Translations under genes and position numbers: made by a program
Notes under the pieces: generated by a model
Databases searched by the model: none
What the model was told of the DNA's origin: nothing
Seen by the model: only the letters and a program-made list of their open reading frames with translations
Assembly: GCA_002286855.1 (NCBI GenBank)
Contig: NRSV01000022.1
Location: forward strand, 124,001-188,000
Direction of reading: 5' to 3'
DNA from: Bipolaris cookei
Lineage: Eukaryota > Ascomycota > Dothideomycetes > Pleosporales > Pleosporaceae
DNA: 64,000 nt
In this document: piece by piece, positions 23,349 through 33,500 of the stretch
How the letters are laid out: each line of letters begins with the position of its first letter
Position numbering within the stretch: the first letter of the stretch is position 1

Positions 23349-25380
23349 ATGCGACATTTCATAAAGACCTTCGGTCTCTGGGCAGCTTTTGTCGCAGCTG
23401 ACTCTGATGGCGATACCTTGCTTCGACAATTCTATGCTCCAGGTCATCTTCTTGGCAATGCATTTGGCAATGCCGGCGTAAATGCGACATTTGATTACGT
23501 CGTTGTTGGGGCTGGTCTTGCTGGCGCTCTGACGGCATCGAGACTTGCAGAGGCGTTGCCGCATATGACGGTCGCAGTGCTAGAAGCGGGCTCTTTCTAC
23601 GAGATTTCAAATGGCAATTACAGTCAAATGTGGGTAGGAATTGAAAAAAGATGTGTTTCGATACTCATGATTCGATTGTTGTTAGACCATACTATTCCAC
23701 AATGTATGTTGGGTCAAGCGTGGACGATTACCAGCCATTAATAGATTGGGGAATCTTTACGGAACCCATCCCGGGCGCCAATGAACGGCGGTTTTTTTAT
23801 GCCCAGGGCAAAACTCTTGGTGTAAGTTCAGTCAATTCAAAACTTACATCGGTAGGCTACAATTAAACATTGTTGTAGGGAAGCTCAGCACGCAACCAGC
23901 AAATTTACCACAGGTGCGACAATGTCTCTCTTGCATGTTGATACATGTAATTGACTGTCACTTTCAGAGCAACCAAAGGCTGGTATGCATCCATAGCCAA
24001 TTTAACTGGAGACCCAGCTTACCTTTGGGACAATATGTTCCCTTTCATGAAGAAAAGCTTCTCATTCACACCGCCAAACACCAGATACCGCGCCGAAAAC
24101 GCCACGGTAAATTTTACACTGTCCAGCTTCAATAATCCCGGAGGACCAGTACATCTGAGCTATCCAAAATACGCTCAACCGATATCCTCATTTGGGCCTC
24201 AAGGTTACGCTGGAGCTGGGCTTAAAGCAGCCAATGGTTTTTTAGACGGAAACTTGGTTACGGATACTGGCCATTCACGCTGCGCCCTGAAGACAGTACA
24301 AGAAGCAGTACAGAAAGTGCTTTTCTCTCCCGGTCAGCTACCAGGACTTCATTGGAAATCTACCAGTCATGTATGGCGCGTAACCTTCTCTTTGATGAAA
24401 ACAAGCGAGCTTTTGGAGTCAATGTCACAGTCGCAGGAAGGAGGCCTTTTGTCCTTCATGCGCGCAAAGAAGTCATCGTATCTAGCGGCTTCATCAATTC
24501 TCCACATCTCCTCATGGTTTCTGGTATTGGACCGCGAGCAGCGCTCGAAAAATACAACATCCCCATAATCTCTGATCTTCCAGGAGTGGGCTAGAATCTC
24601 CACGACACTCCTGCCCTTGGCGGCGTCATTCACTCCTCAAACGTACCTAGTAGGAGCGCCTGGACACGTAGTGCCGCGTCCTTCAACGACGCCGTAGAAT
24701 CCTACCTCAAGAACGGATCGGGCCCTCTCAGCAGTCCAGCCAGTGACTTTGCTGCGTGGGATAGATTCCCCGAAGAATATACGAGTAACATGAGCCAGTC
24801 AACTCAAGACCACCTAAAACAACTACCTTCCGACTGGCCAAATGTTGAATACGTACTACAAGCTTCGGAGCGTGTGCTTTCCATAACCCAAGCAGCCACT
24901 AACATTGGCGTCATCGGTGCGATACTTACTTCCGCCTCCAGCAGAGGAAACATTACCATTCAATCTGCCGACAACATTGTCGCACCAATCGTATACATCG
25001 GATGGCTAGATTCAAAAGAAGACCGGGAAATGGCCGTTGCGGCGTATAGGCGTGCACGTACGATTGCATCCAGAATCTCTGCGTTTGGCATGGAAATTGC
25101 GCCAGGAGCGAATATCACGACCGATGCTCAGATTCTTGATTACATCCGCATTAAGGGCATGGGCGCAATTCATCACGGAGCAGCGACATGTGCAATGGGT
25201 CGCAGTATTTCCGATGGAGCTGTGGTAGACTCGAAAGCTAGGGTGTTTGGAGTCAAGGGATTGAGAGTTATAGATTCTAGCTCTTTGCCTTTTGGAGCGC
25301 CGGGGCACACACAGGGTGTTACGTATGCACATGCGGAGAAGTTGGCGCAGGATGTTGTTGATGCTGCTGTTGAGGAGTAA
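23349..25380 (+). pseudogene. Secreted GMC oxidoreductase (aryl-alcohol oxidase/choline dehydrogenase-like), broken
   Basis: GMC flavoenzymes oxidise alcohols with FAD. Exons 23349-23629, 23686-23821, 23879-23913 and 23968-25380 splice in phase. The protein starts with a secretion signal (MRHFIKTFGLWAAFVAADS), then the FAD-binding VVVGAGLAGALTASRL, the second GMC motif GKTLGGSSARN across a splice, and SSGFINSPHLLMVSGIGP. The C-terminal catalytic block has IHHGAATCAMG and APGHTQG with both expected His residues. Two lesions are seen. The frame slips near 24258-24262, in the GNLV segment, in a way that fits loss of one base. An in-frame TAG at 24592-24594 also replaces the residue after GVG, where the family has Gln. 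Everything else, including splice sites and active site, is kept, so the break looks recent. Confidence 0.88.
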
Positions 25381-25555
25381 AGGAGAGAGGAAGTTGTCGT
25401 GTGCAAGTAGCTTTTTATTTATGTATCTTGTCGGGACCAGCCGATATATGCGTCAAATACCTGATGAGCTTGCCAAACTTCTCAATGCAACCATCTGAAA
25501 GCGAAAACATTTCTCATACTACCAGCTAATTAGCGACTACTACGTTTATATAGTA

Positions 25556-25612
25556 ACGTAAAGCACCACCGAGCCGGACACACCACCGAGCCGGACACTT
25601 TTTCTTGGCATC
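25556..25612. repeat. Left terminal inverted repeat of transposon
   Basis: It starts with ACGTAAAGC directly after a TA and is identical in reverse complement to 27348-27404. Beyond it the match continues imperfectly for about ten bases. Confidence 0.95.
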
Positions 25613-25635
25613 GCGAACATCACTTGCAAAGTAAC

Positions 25636-27321
25636 ATGTCCCAACTACGTAAAGATACATTAACTCAGAGAGAAGGCAGAATTACTCTTGCTATTCAGGC
25701 CTATCGTACGGGCCAGTTTAAGAGCATTCGACGCGCTGCTGCTGTCTACAACGTTCCTTTTCAGCGGCTTTCTGATCGGCTTAACAAAATCACTTTTCGA
25801 CCCCAGATATCTCCAAACTGCCGCAAACTAACTATAATTGAAGAGCAAACAATTGTACGATATATTCTTGATCTAGACTCACGAGGATTTGCTCCCCGAC
25901 TGTGTGAGGTAGCGGATATGGCAGAGAAACTACTGCGCGTACGAGATGGCCAACCTTTAGGCAAGAACTGGGCAGAGCGATTTGTATCGCGTTCGGACGA
26001 GCTTAAAACAGCTTTCAATCGAGCAAAGGACCGCCAGAGAATACAGCAGGAAGATCCAGAGGTTATTAACGCGTGGTTTGAGCTTGTACGAGAGACAATT
26101 GAGAAGTATGGAGTACATTCTGACGACATCCATAACTTTGACGAGACTGGCTTTCAGATGGGCGTGATTGGCTCAATGAAGGTAGTTACAGGCGCAGAGC
26201 GTCGTACGAGGCCTACTTTGACGCAGCCAGGCAATCGTGAGTGGGTTACAGTTATTCAGAGCATCTGCGCTGCGGGGTATGCTACTCCGCCATTCATTAT
26301 CTACAAGGGACGCGTCCATATCTCTGCTTGGTACGAAGAAGTAGATATACCGTACGATTGGAAGCTCTCAGTATCACAGAACGGCTGGACAAATAACGCG
26401 CTTGGTCTTGAGTGGTTAAAGCACTTTGACGAGCATACAAAGACGCGTCAGGTGGGGTCGTACAGGCTACTTATTCTTGACGGCCATGAGAGCCACCTAA
26501 ACCAAGAATTTAAGGACTACTGTCTTGAACAGAAGATTCTTACTCTTTGTATGCCTGCTCATTCATCGCATATACTTCAGCCGCTTGACGTTGTCTGCTT
26601 TTCGCCTCTTAAGCAGAAGTACTCCCAACGCGTACGAGACTTGGCACGCCACCACGTCTGGCATATTGATAAAGAACGCTTCCTGCCAGCCTTTCGAGAC
26701 GCGTTTCGCGACGTATTTACGTTCGATAACTGCAAAAAAGCCTTTAAGGCAGCAGGGCTAGTTCCTATTAACGCGCAGAGAGTCATTGATCGTCTTGACG
26801 TACGCCTTTGTACCCCACCACAAGAAGCTCAGCTAGAAACACCCTGGGAGTCTAAAACCCCTAGCAATTCGTACGAATTTGGATCACAGTCGAAGCTTGT
26901 AAGAGATTCTTTTGTACGATCACCAACTGCTGCACAAGAAGGCTTCTCAAAGCTTATTAAAGGAGCTGAGGAGATGCTACATGAGAATGTGCTTATGAAG
27001 GCCCGCATACGAGAGCTTGAAGAGCAATTAGCTGAGGTAACAAAGCGCCGAGGGCGTAAAAGAAAGCGAATTCAGACAGGCGGGACACTAGACTTTGGTG
27101 CAGGAGCATCGCAGGCAGCTGAAAATGCTGCTACTGGTCGTACGGCATCAAAGAAGGCGCGTGGTGGGGGTAGTCAAGAAAAGGCTCTACCAGGTCAACG
27201 GCACTGTGGAACCTGTGGGAGAGTGGGCCATAACGCCCGTACGTGCCAAAAAGATGTAGAAGAAGATTCTCTATCAGATACAAGTGAGTTGTATAACGCA
27301 TCTATAGCTAGTGTAGAGTAA
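25636..27321 (+). CDS. Transposase, pogo/Fot1 DDE family, with C-terminal CCHC knuckle
   Basis: The single exon gives 561 residues from the ATG at 25636. The N-terminus is a helix-turn-helix of psq type (GQFKSIRRAAAVYNVPFQRL), followed by a CENP-B/Tc5-like DNA-binding domain (ILDLDSRGFAPRLCEVADMA, GKNWAERFVSR). The DDE_1 core shows HNFDETGFQMG, LLILDGHESHLN and HILQPLDVVCF. The second and third Asp are separated by 35 residues (DD35D). The C-terminus has a coiled coil (RIRELEEQLAEV), a basic stretch and a zinc knuckle, CGTCGRVGHNARTC, seen in some fungal pogo transposases. All catalytic residues are present. Confidence 0.95.
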   Translation: MSQLRKDTLTQREGRITLAIQAYRTGQFKSIRRAAAVYNVPFQRLSDRLNKITFRPQISPNCRKLTIIEEQTIVRYILDLDSRGFAPRLCEVADMAEKLLRVRDGQPLGKNWAERFVSRSDELKTAFNRAKDRQRIQQEDPEVINAWFELVRETIEKYGVHSDDIHNFDETGFQMGVIGSMKVVTGAERRTRPTLTQPGNREWVTVIQSICAAGYATPPFIIYKGRVHISAWYEEVDIPYDWKLSVSQNGWTNNALGLEWLKHFDEHTKTRQVGSYRLLILDGHESHLNQEFKDYCLEQKILTLCMPAHSSHILQPLDVVCFSPLKQKYSQRVRDLARHHVWHIDKERFLPAFRDAFRDVFTFDNCKKAFKAAGLVPINAQRVIDRLDVRLCTPPQEAQLETPWESKTPSNSYEFGSQSKLVRDSFVRSPTAAQEGFSKLIKGAEEMLHENVLMKARIRELEEQLAEVTKRRGRKRKRIQTGGTLDFGAGASQAAENAATGRTASKKARGGGSQEKALPGQRHCGTCGRVGHNARTCQKDVEEDSLSDTSELYNASIASVE

Positions 27322-27347
27322 TTCGAGTTTTCGTACATGAAGTTCGT

Positions 27348-27404
27348 GATGCCAAGAAAAAGTGTCCGGCTCGGTGGTGTGTCCGGCTCGGTGGTGCTTT
27401 ACGT
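27348..27404. repeat. Right terminal inverted repeat of transposon
   Basis: This 57-base reverse complement of the left repeat ends in CTTTACGT followed by the TA target duplication. Confidence 0.95.
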
Positions 27405-27406
27405 TA

Positions 27407-27776
27407 GCTGATGTACCATTCAAATAGTTATGGTATTACAATTGTGACTCTTGACTTTGCTTTTCCTTGATAATGAACTAATCGGTATTGGTTTCAATGT
27501 TGTTCTGCTTTTTGAAATAAACAAGAAGGCAAAATAGTGTACAGGAAGAGATCACGTAGAGCGAGACGAGTTAAAAAAAGTGAATCTGGTAAGACATGAT
27601 AATATGCAGTTGGAAAACTTCTCATATTCGAATTTGTATTTACAGTGGTATAAATGACAATCATTACCAAAGGATTGAAACTAAGTACAGAAGGTTGTGG
27701 GGTGCACACCCATACGCTAAGCAGCGCCTGGCATTCATGATGACCAACACAATCGCCGAGCAAGTGTCTTAACACT
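27407..27776. other. Spacer between transposon and secreted-protein gene
   Basis: It is AT-rich. No gene is seen. Confidence 0.45.
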
Positions 27777-28234
27777 CTACTGGCATTGACCTGCATAACC
27801 ATTCTGTTGCACCGAGGCCAAGTATCTGCAGACGTGATAGGTGTCCGTCTCGTTGAAGTGGACCACAGCAATGGCACCTCCTTGTGGACTCCCGAAACGA
27901 GTTGGCTGATCATTCCATTGAGGCATCGTAACCTAGACAACGTTAGCATTGAACTAGGACATGCAAAGAGATTACATTGTTTTTGCAAAACTTACCCATT
28001 TGTATGAGTCGTCCTGGTTGGAAGGGCAAGAGCCTTTTGGAGAGAACGCACGTGATGTCTCTGGTACGGTAGCCGTACTTGCCCATGTATCGACGACGAT
28101 TTTCTCTTGGTCAGCAGCTGTGATGAGCTTGTAGTCTCCGAGGTACCGTTGGCAAGAAGTGTCGCGGAAGCCTTCGAATTTGGCTGCAAAGTCGAAGCCG
28201 CAAAGAGGGCGGGAACAATTTGAAGGAAGCGCAT
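27777..28234 (-). pseudogene. Small secreted Cys-containing protein, frameshifted at the signal peptide
   Basis: An ATG at 28234 opens a typical secretion signal (MRFLQIVPALFAASTL). A coherent mature-protein frame follows directly but one phase off, and this second frame has no ATG of its own. The frames meet near 28187, which fits loss of a single base at the signal-peptide cleavage site. The mature frame runs from about 28187 to 27996. A GTAAGT donor and a GCTAAC...CTAG acceptor then join it to 27932-27777, ending in TAG. The predicted mature part is about 115 residues with four Cys, matching no family I know. Small size, secretion signal and even Cys number are common in fungal secreted proteins and effectors, but no function can be assigned. 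A sequencing error is possible. Confidence 0.7.
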
Positions 28235-28994
28235 CTTGAAGATTGTGTTGGGTGTGACGGTATGAAGCCGTTGTCAAGCGAGTGAGGGCTGGTGGGTGGG
28301 AATGTCACAAGGCCGTTTTACGAATAGTATTTATATGATTTGATGTAGTGGAAACAAGAAATTTGGTAAAGTTGGCAAAGCGATGCTTATTGTAATTAAA
28401 CTCACGGCAGACCAGGACGGCGACGATTAGAGTAGGGTAAGCACTAATGATGTAATACTGTACTTGTCTTGTCCATTAGTTGAAGTAATCGCCATCGAAT
28501 ACGCTCGGTTACCATAACGGTACTTTCTTTGGCCTTAATCCCAGATGCTGTGCGGTAATCCAGGCCCATGCAGAACGACCGTGTGGGTCCCAGCTGCCAG
28601 ACATTTGGTATCGGCCCGAATATACATTGTAGTCACACCACCAAACGACGCAGGTATTAAGTATCGACTGATGGTAGCGGAAGGCATATACTACTCCCAT
28701 CAATCCTGGCCTGTTATGCTACGTAGGAGAGATTTCCGTGCACCTCATGGACGCGTACCTGACAGAATAACCTCTATCATACTGGAATAGCGATTGGTTC
28801 GCCCCTCACCTTTTTCTTGGATGTTTCGAGCTTGAAACAAATTAGCGAATTCATGCGCATGGTTTAGCACTACCACTCTTTCGCTCCTAAGCAGGCAAAC
28901 AGAAACAACGATTGTTCACTGCATGCGGCTGATGTCATAGCGGGCTGACAGATACGAATCTCAAAATTGGCACGACTCCTAACGTGTGTGCATA
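28235..28994. other. Intergenic region left of the MITE
   Basis: It is AT-rich, with no supported gene. Confidence 0.45.
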
Positions 28995-29389
28995 GCGAGC
29001 GCGCCAGCTAAGCGAGCGCGCCACCCTAAATCTCACCAAAAACCCCCAACTACAAAGGTCTATATCTCAACAACTGTACATTAGAATTGTCTAGAAATCC
29101 AGTAGTTATAAAGGCTGCATCTATATAAATAAAAAGACGTTAGAGTTACATAACAATAGCTATAATAGTAATAAACTTAATAAGAGATAGCAGAAATACA
29201 GGGATTATTCTAGCGTACTTTTCTATATTTGTATAATTGTATGTTGGAATAGTCTTAAAACTTGAGGTAACAGCGAGATTGTTACAAGTATTAGACTTAT
29301 AGATTTCTAGACAATTCTAATGTATAGTTGTTGAGATATAGACCTTTGTAGTTGGGGGTTTTTGGTGAGATTTAGGGTGGCGCGCTCGC
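28995..29389. mobile_element. Foldback MITE-like element (395 bp)
   Basis: Long inverted repeats of about 89 bases (29011-29099 and 29302-29390) differ at one internal base. The outermost sequence, GCGAGCGCGCC, is also repeated in reverse at the far end, and TA flanks both sides (28993-28994 and 29390-29391), as for Tc1/mariner-type insertions. The left end carries an extra 17-base tandem copy (AGCTAAGCGAGCGCGCC). The centre, about 200 bases, is AT-rich and has no coding capacity. These traits fit a non-autonomous MITE. Its termini do not resemble those of the nearby pogo element, so that transposase is not the obvious partner. Confidence 0.85.
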
Positions 29390-30505
29390 TATGCAGTCAC
29401 GTTACACCGCTCTAAAAGACATCTTTCTTGAACATGTAGCGGTATACATACACTACCCATGGTGTGCATGAAAGCAACAACGCAAAGAAAGCCAAAGGAG
29501 AGCTACGAATGATGAGGGCCGTTGGACAGCAAGGTACACTCTAGCTTGGGGTTAGCAATCATGGACGTGCTAAAATCACGGCAGCGCTGGAAGCTTACTT
29601 GCACATACGCATGATATCGATGTCCTTTGGATATTCCCCATGTTTTACTTCCAGTAAGCACCGTTGTACACTGATGTCGTCACACCTGCTAAAAAACCCC
29701 TTGCGATACCATCTCCAAGTACCGAAAAAAGGACAGCCCATGGCCCTTTCGTTGCGCGTATATCGGATGTCGCCAAATATCTTCGAACGTCGCTGATTAG
29801 AGACGTGTACTAATAGAGTCCATGTCGATATAATCGCACAAGTTGCCCACAACAGAACCAATGGAAAGTTTCTCGGGTTGACCGATAAAGCCAACACGTT
29901 GTATTGCTGTTTTCTTTCTAGACCCCGAGGCAGTTCGCTCCCCAAGTCGCTGCTACTCAGCCTCTAAGAAAACGCCGTAACATTACAGGTAACAAATCTA
30001 TTGTTAGCTATTTTGCACATGCAGCAGACATAATAAGGGCCAACAATACGCCCTGAATACGCCTCCTCTTGGCCCACAGCCCCCCTTGTTCCAAGGTATC
30101 GGGCTACGTATGCACATATTTCAGTCCACCGAGAAAGCAGGGATACATAACAGGGAATGAATATCACTTCCTATTTTCGCCTTGCTCACTCCAATAATCC
30201 GATGGATCTAGGGCTGTAATATCTGAAACATGCCGCTCTTACTAAAAGTCTCCTGCATTTGAACGGTATTGTTCGCGTAGCGGGTGAGACGAGCTATTTA
30301 CGGCTCCCGGATGTTTATTGCTAAGAACATTTGACTGAGCAATTAGCACAACATGTGACTGTGGTACATACTGGTCGGTGTTTGGCTATCTTCAAGATCA
30401 TGCTACGAGACTACAAAGAGGGGTTTTTTCCCTAATACTAGTAAATTTCATTAATCTAACATACATTATGTCTTACTTATTTTACATCCTTCCAAAATAC
30501 AAAAA
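29390..30505. other. Intergenic region right of the MITE
   Basis: No gene is supported. A 116-codon minus-strand frame (29945-29595) lacks an ATG start and is discussed among the rejected items. Confidence 0.4.
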
Positions 30506-33500
30506 CTAAGTCGATGCAGCTGTAGCTGTTGATGTGACTACCGGTGCAGCTGTCGTTGTACTTGCTGATATAGTCCTACTTGTTGGTGTAGTTGTACCTG
30601 CCAATGCAGCTGCACCTGTCGACGTAGCTGGACTTGTCGACGTACCGATCAATGCACTCGCCGATGTACCTGTACCTGCCGACGAAGCTGTACCTGCCGA
30701 CGAAGCTGTACCTGCCGATGAAGCTGCACCTATAGCTGCAGCTGTCCCACCCGATGTGTTATCACCAAAGTACGCGCAGTGAATGAGATACATCGAGGTC
30801 TCGGCGTTAAATCCATCCAAAACAACCGCACTGATCGCCGACAGAGAGAAAGCACTGTTACCCGAGGAAGTATAAGCCGAAAGTGGGATCTTGAGAAGCA
30901 CGGGAGTACTGCCCAGAGTACCATAAGCAGTGCTTGACACACTGGCTCGCTGGAGCAGCGTCGAGCCAGCACATCCGTTCCCGCCACTCTGCAGTTGTAT
31001 ATTGAAACTTGCACCCGCCTTCGCTGTAACGTTGAGGTAGAGGAAGCTAGACGAAGAAACGTCCGCACAGTTCTGTAGTGAGTACCAATACGACCCAGAG
31101 ACAGCAGGTTGCAGGACCAAAGCGCCGTCCTTGACGGCTGGTGCAACTTCCATAGTTCCGTCGTCGCTTTGCGCATTGCCATTAGCATTGCGGTCCACGT
31201 TTTTTGAAGTGCAGTAGTTCAACCAGGCGGTGTCAGGGCAGCTACATGTCTGATTCGATGGCACGACTGCTGTGGAAGCCAAACTAATACAACCGAGCTT
31301 GATCTCCGCGTTTGAGGGGTTGAAAGCTGATAGTGCGATGCTGTCGAGTCTGCTCGCGTTCATTCCAGGGAAATCGGAAAAGGGAATATATGTGACTTGG
31401 TACGAACTGGTACCGGCAAATGTCGTGTACGAAGTGATGGGGACTGAAGATGCCGGCGATGTTAATGAACACTCGATATCCGTCTTCCAGCGCATTGACA
31501 CCTGGAAAGTGGTGTTTGCGGGAGCCGCCATGGAGATTTGGATACCAGTTGCGTTAACTTTGTTCGCGTTGTAACAGGTGGTGGATCCAAATTGAGAGTA
31601 CCAGTATGCACCACTGCTAGCGCCCAGGATCAGTGAGCCGTCGTTGCTAACGGAGTATGAGGCAAGAGATCCTTCATCAGTCATGCCGCCAAGGAGTCGA
31701 TTCGTCCGCGGAATATCGGACGTAAATGTGCAGGTGTTTAGAACGGTGCCTGAGCAAAGCGCACAACCAGGACTATCAATAGGTCCCGTGAAGATTAAGG
31801 AGTGAACACGGTACGTCGAGCCTGGGGAGCTGAAATTGGTCATGATAAATGACTGGAGGTAATTGGCATTGAAAGTAGATGAGAAACGCGAGAATGGGAT
31901 CGTGAGCTGTGTGGGTGCAGTGCTGAAATTAATAGGGGTGTAAGACGTGACCACATTGGTGTTGCAGCTGTCACGACCATATTTGAAGCCGATGCTCGCA
32001 GTTGCGCCTTGAGGGCCAGAGATGCTGAGTTTGATCGAATCGTAAGAACTGTTAACCGCTGCGCAGCCAGGCGTTTTTGCGAGCAATGTGTAGAAGTACG
32101 ACTTCGCATCCCGAGGCACGAGATCAGCGGAACCACTGGCGACTTGCTTGTAGGATGACATCGTCTTGTTGTCTGACATGGGAGCCCCTAGGGCGTTGGT
32201 CTGGGTTTGAAATTCAGCTGGATCGCAAAAGTCCAGCACGACGTAGCCAGAGGCTCTTGCGCAACGTGAACCAGTACCGCCCAAGGGAGGGCCGCCCAAA
32301 AGGGAGACCCATCGCAAAGTGAAGTTGCTGGCAGCAGAACCACCGCTGGGCGTGAAGTTTCGTAAGGTGATACGGCTCATGGAGTTGGTGCGGAGTCCTG
32401 AGAATGCCGAAAGAGGGATTGTAATGTTCGTAAACTTGTCTTGGCTCAAGGTGGCATAAGACTTGGTGTTGACGGTAGAAGTAGTATCAGTACCTGAGGA
32501 CACAACCACGTCAAAGGAACCACCAGACGGGCCACGCGCATTCAAAGAGACTGCAGTGTACTCGGTGGCGTTCAAATTAACGCCATTGACAGCAGTGTCG
32601 GTATAAAAGTACGAGTTTGAGCTCGACGGCAACAACTGCATTCTCCCAAGCTCCGAGAGTTTTGCAAACGTCATTGAGTTGTTGTAGTCGGTCTGGCCAA
32701 AGATATTGTTTATGCCAGTGATCCACCGATCAACATTTTGGAATGACTCGATTGCCAGGCCCTGGGTGCGATCCTCTCCTGGTGCCGTGACGCATCGCTT
32801 CTGGATCTTGATATTATCGATATAGATAGGCACATGGTCTGGTGAGATGTTGCCAATACGTATACCGCGGACGTGGAGCATATCCTGTCCCTGAAAATCT
32901 GATAACGGTATGGTAACAGTGTGATTTGTACCGTCGGCAGCGGCGTATCTGGTTACATCTAAGTACGTGGGACTCGGCTTTTCGGAATTGCATCCGGAGT
33001 CGTACGAGACAAGCTGCACGTAAAAGGTAGTTCCTTGAGGAGCAATCATGTCAAAGTAAAGATGTGTGTAGATCGAAGCGTCGAAGCAGAAGCGTGAGAT
33101 CTCCGTGTAGTACGAGTTGACCCCGCTGGTGGTAGTTGCTGTGAGCTGCAAAGTGCCGTCCACGTTGTTTGACGAAAGTCCTATTGCGCTTGTTTGCAAC
33201 AAAAGTAAATTGACGTTGTTGTTGCCAAAGTAGAGCTCCAGAAAATCGTCAATCATGACATCCCATGCTATGCATTCTGTATCCCCGATCGCCTTTGGTG
33301 TGAAGTCGGGGCATGTTGAGACGGATGCATCACTCAAACCGACGGTGAAGGTGAGTGTATATAGCCCCTTTGCCGTGTTTCGCAAAACGACCGCGTTCGT
33401 TGTCTTATCATACGAAAGCTGCTGGCAGACTGAGAGAGAGCCCGTGGCGGACTGTATGGCATAATTCCGAGGCACTTGTAGAGTAAGCCCTTCCGTAGGG

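Larger units (their letters stand above)
25556..27404 (+). mobile_element. Intact pogo/Fot1-type DNA transposon (1,849 bp)
   Basis: The element is bounded by 57-bp terminal inverted repeats that match perfectly (25556-25612 and 27348-27404) and is flanked by TA on both sides (25554-25555, 27405-27406), the Tc1/mariner target duplication. Each TIR holds two direct copies of the block CACCACCGAGCCGGACA, likely binding sites for the transposase. It carries one complete transposase gene without stop codons, so it could be active or was until recently. It sits 175 bp past the end of the broken GMC gene. Confidence 0.95.

Noticed and set aside
29595..29945. A 116-codon minus-strand frame with a membrane-like segment, followed by an intron-like GTAAGC...GCTAACCCCAAGCTAG
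   Set aside because: It has no ATG at its start and no family similarity that I recognise, and no upstream exon could be found. It may be a gene remnant, but I cannot support it.
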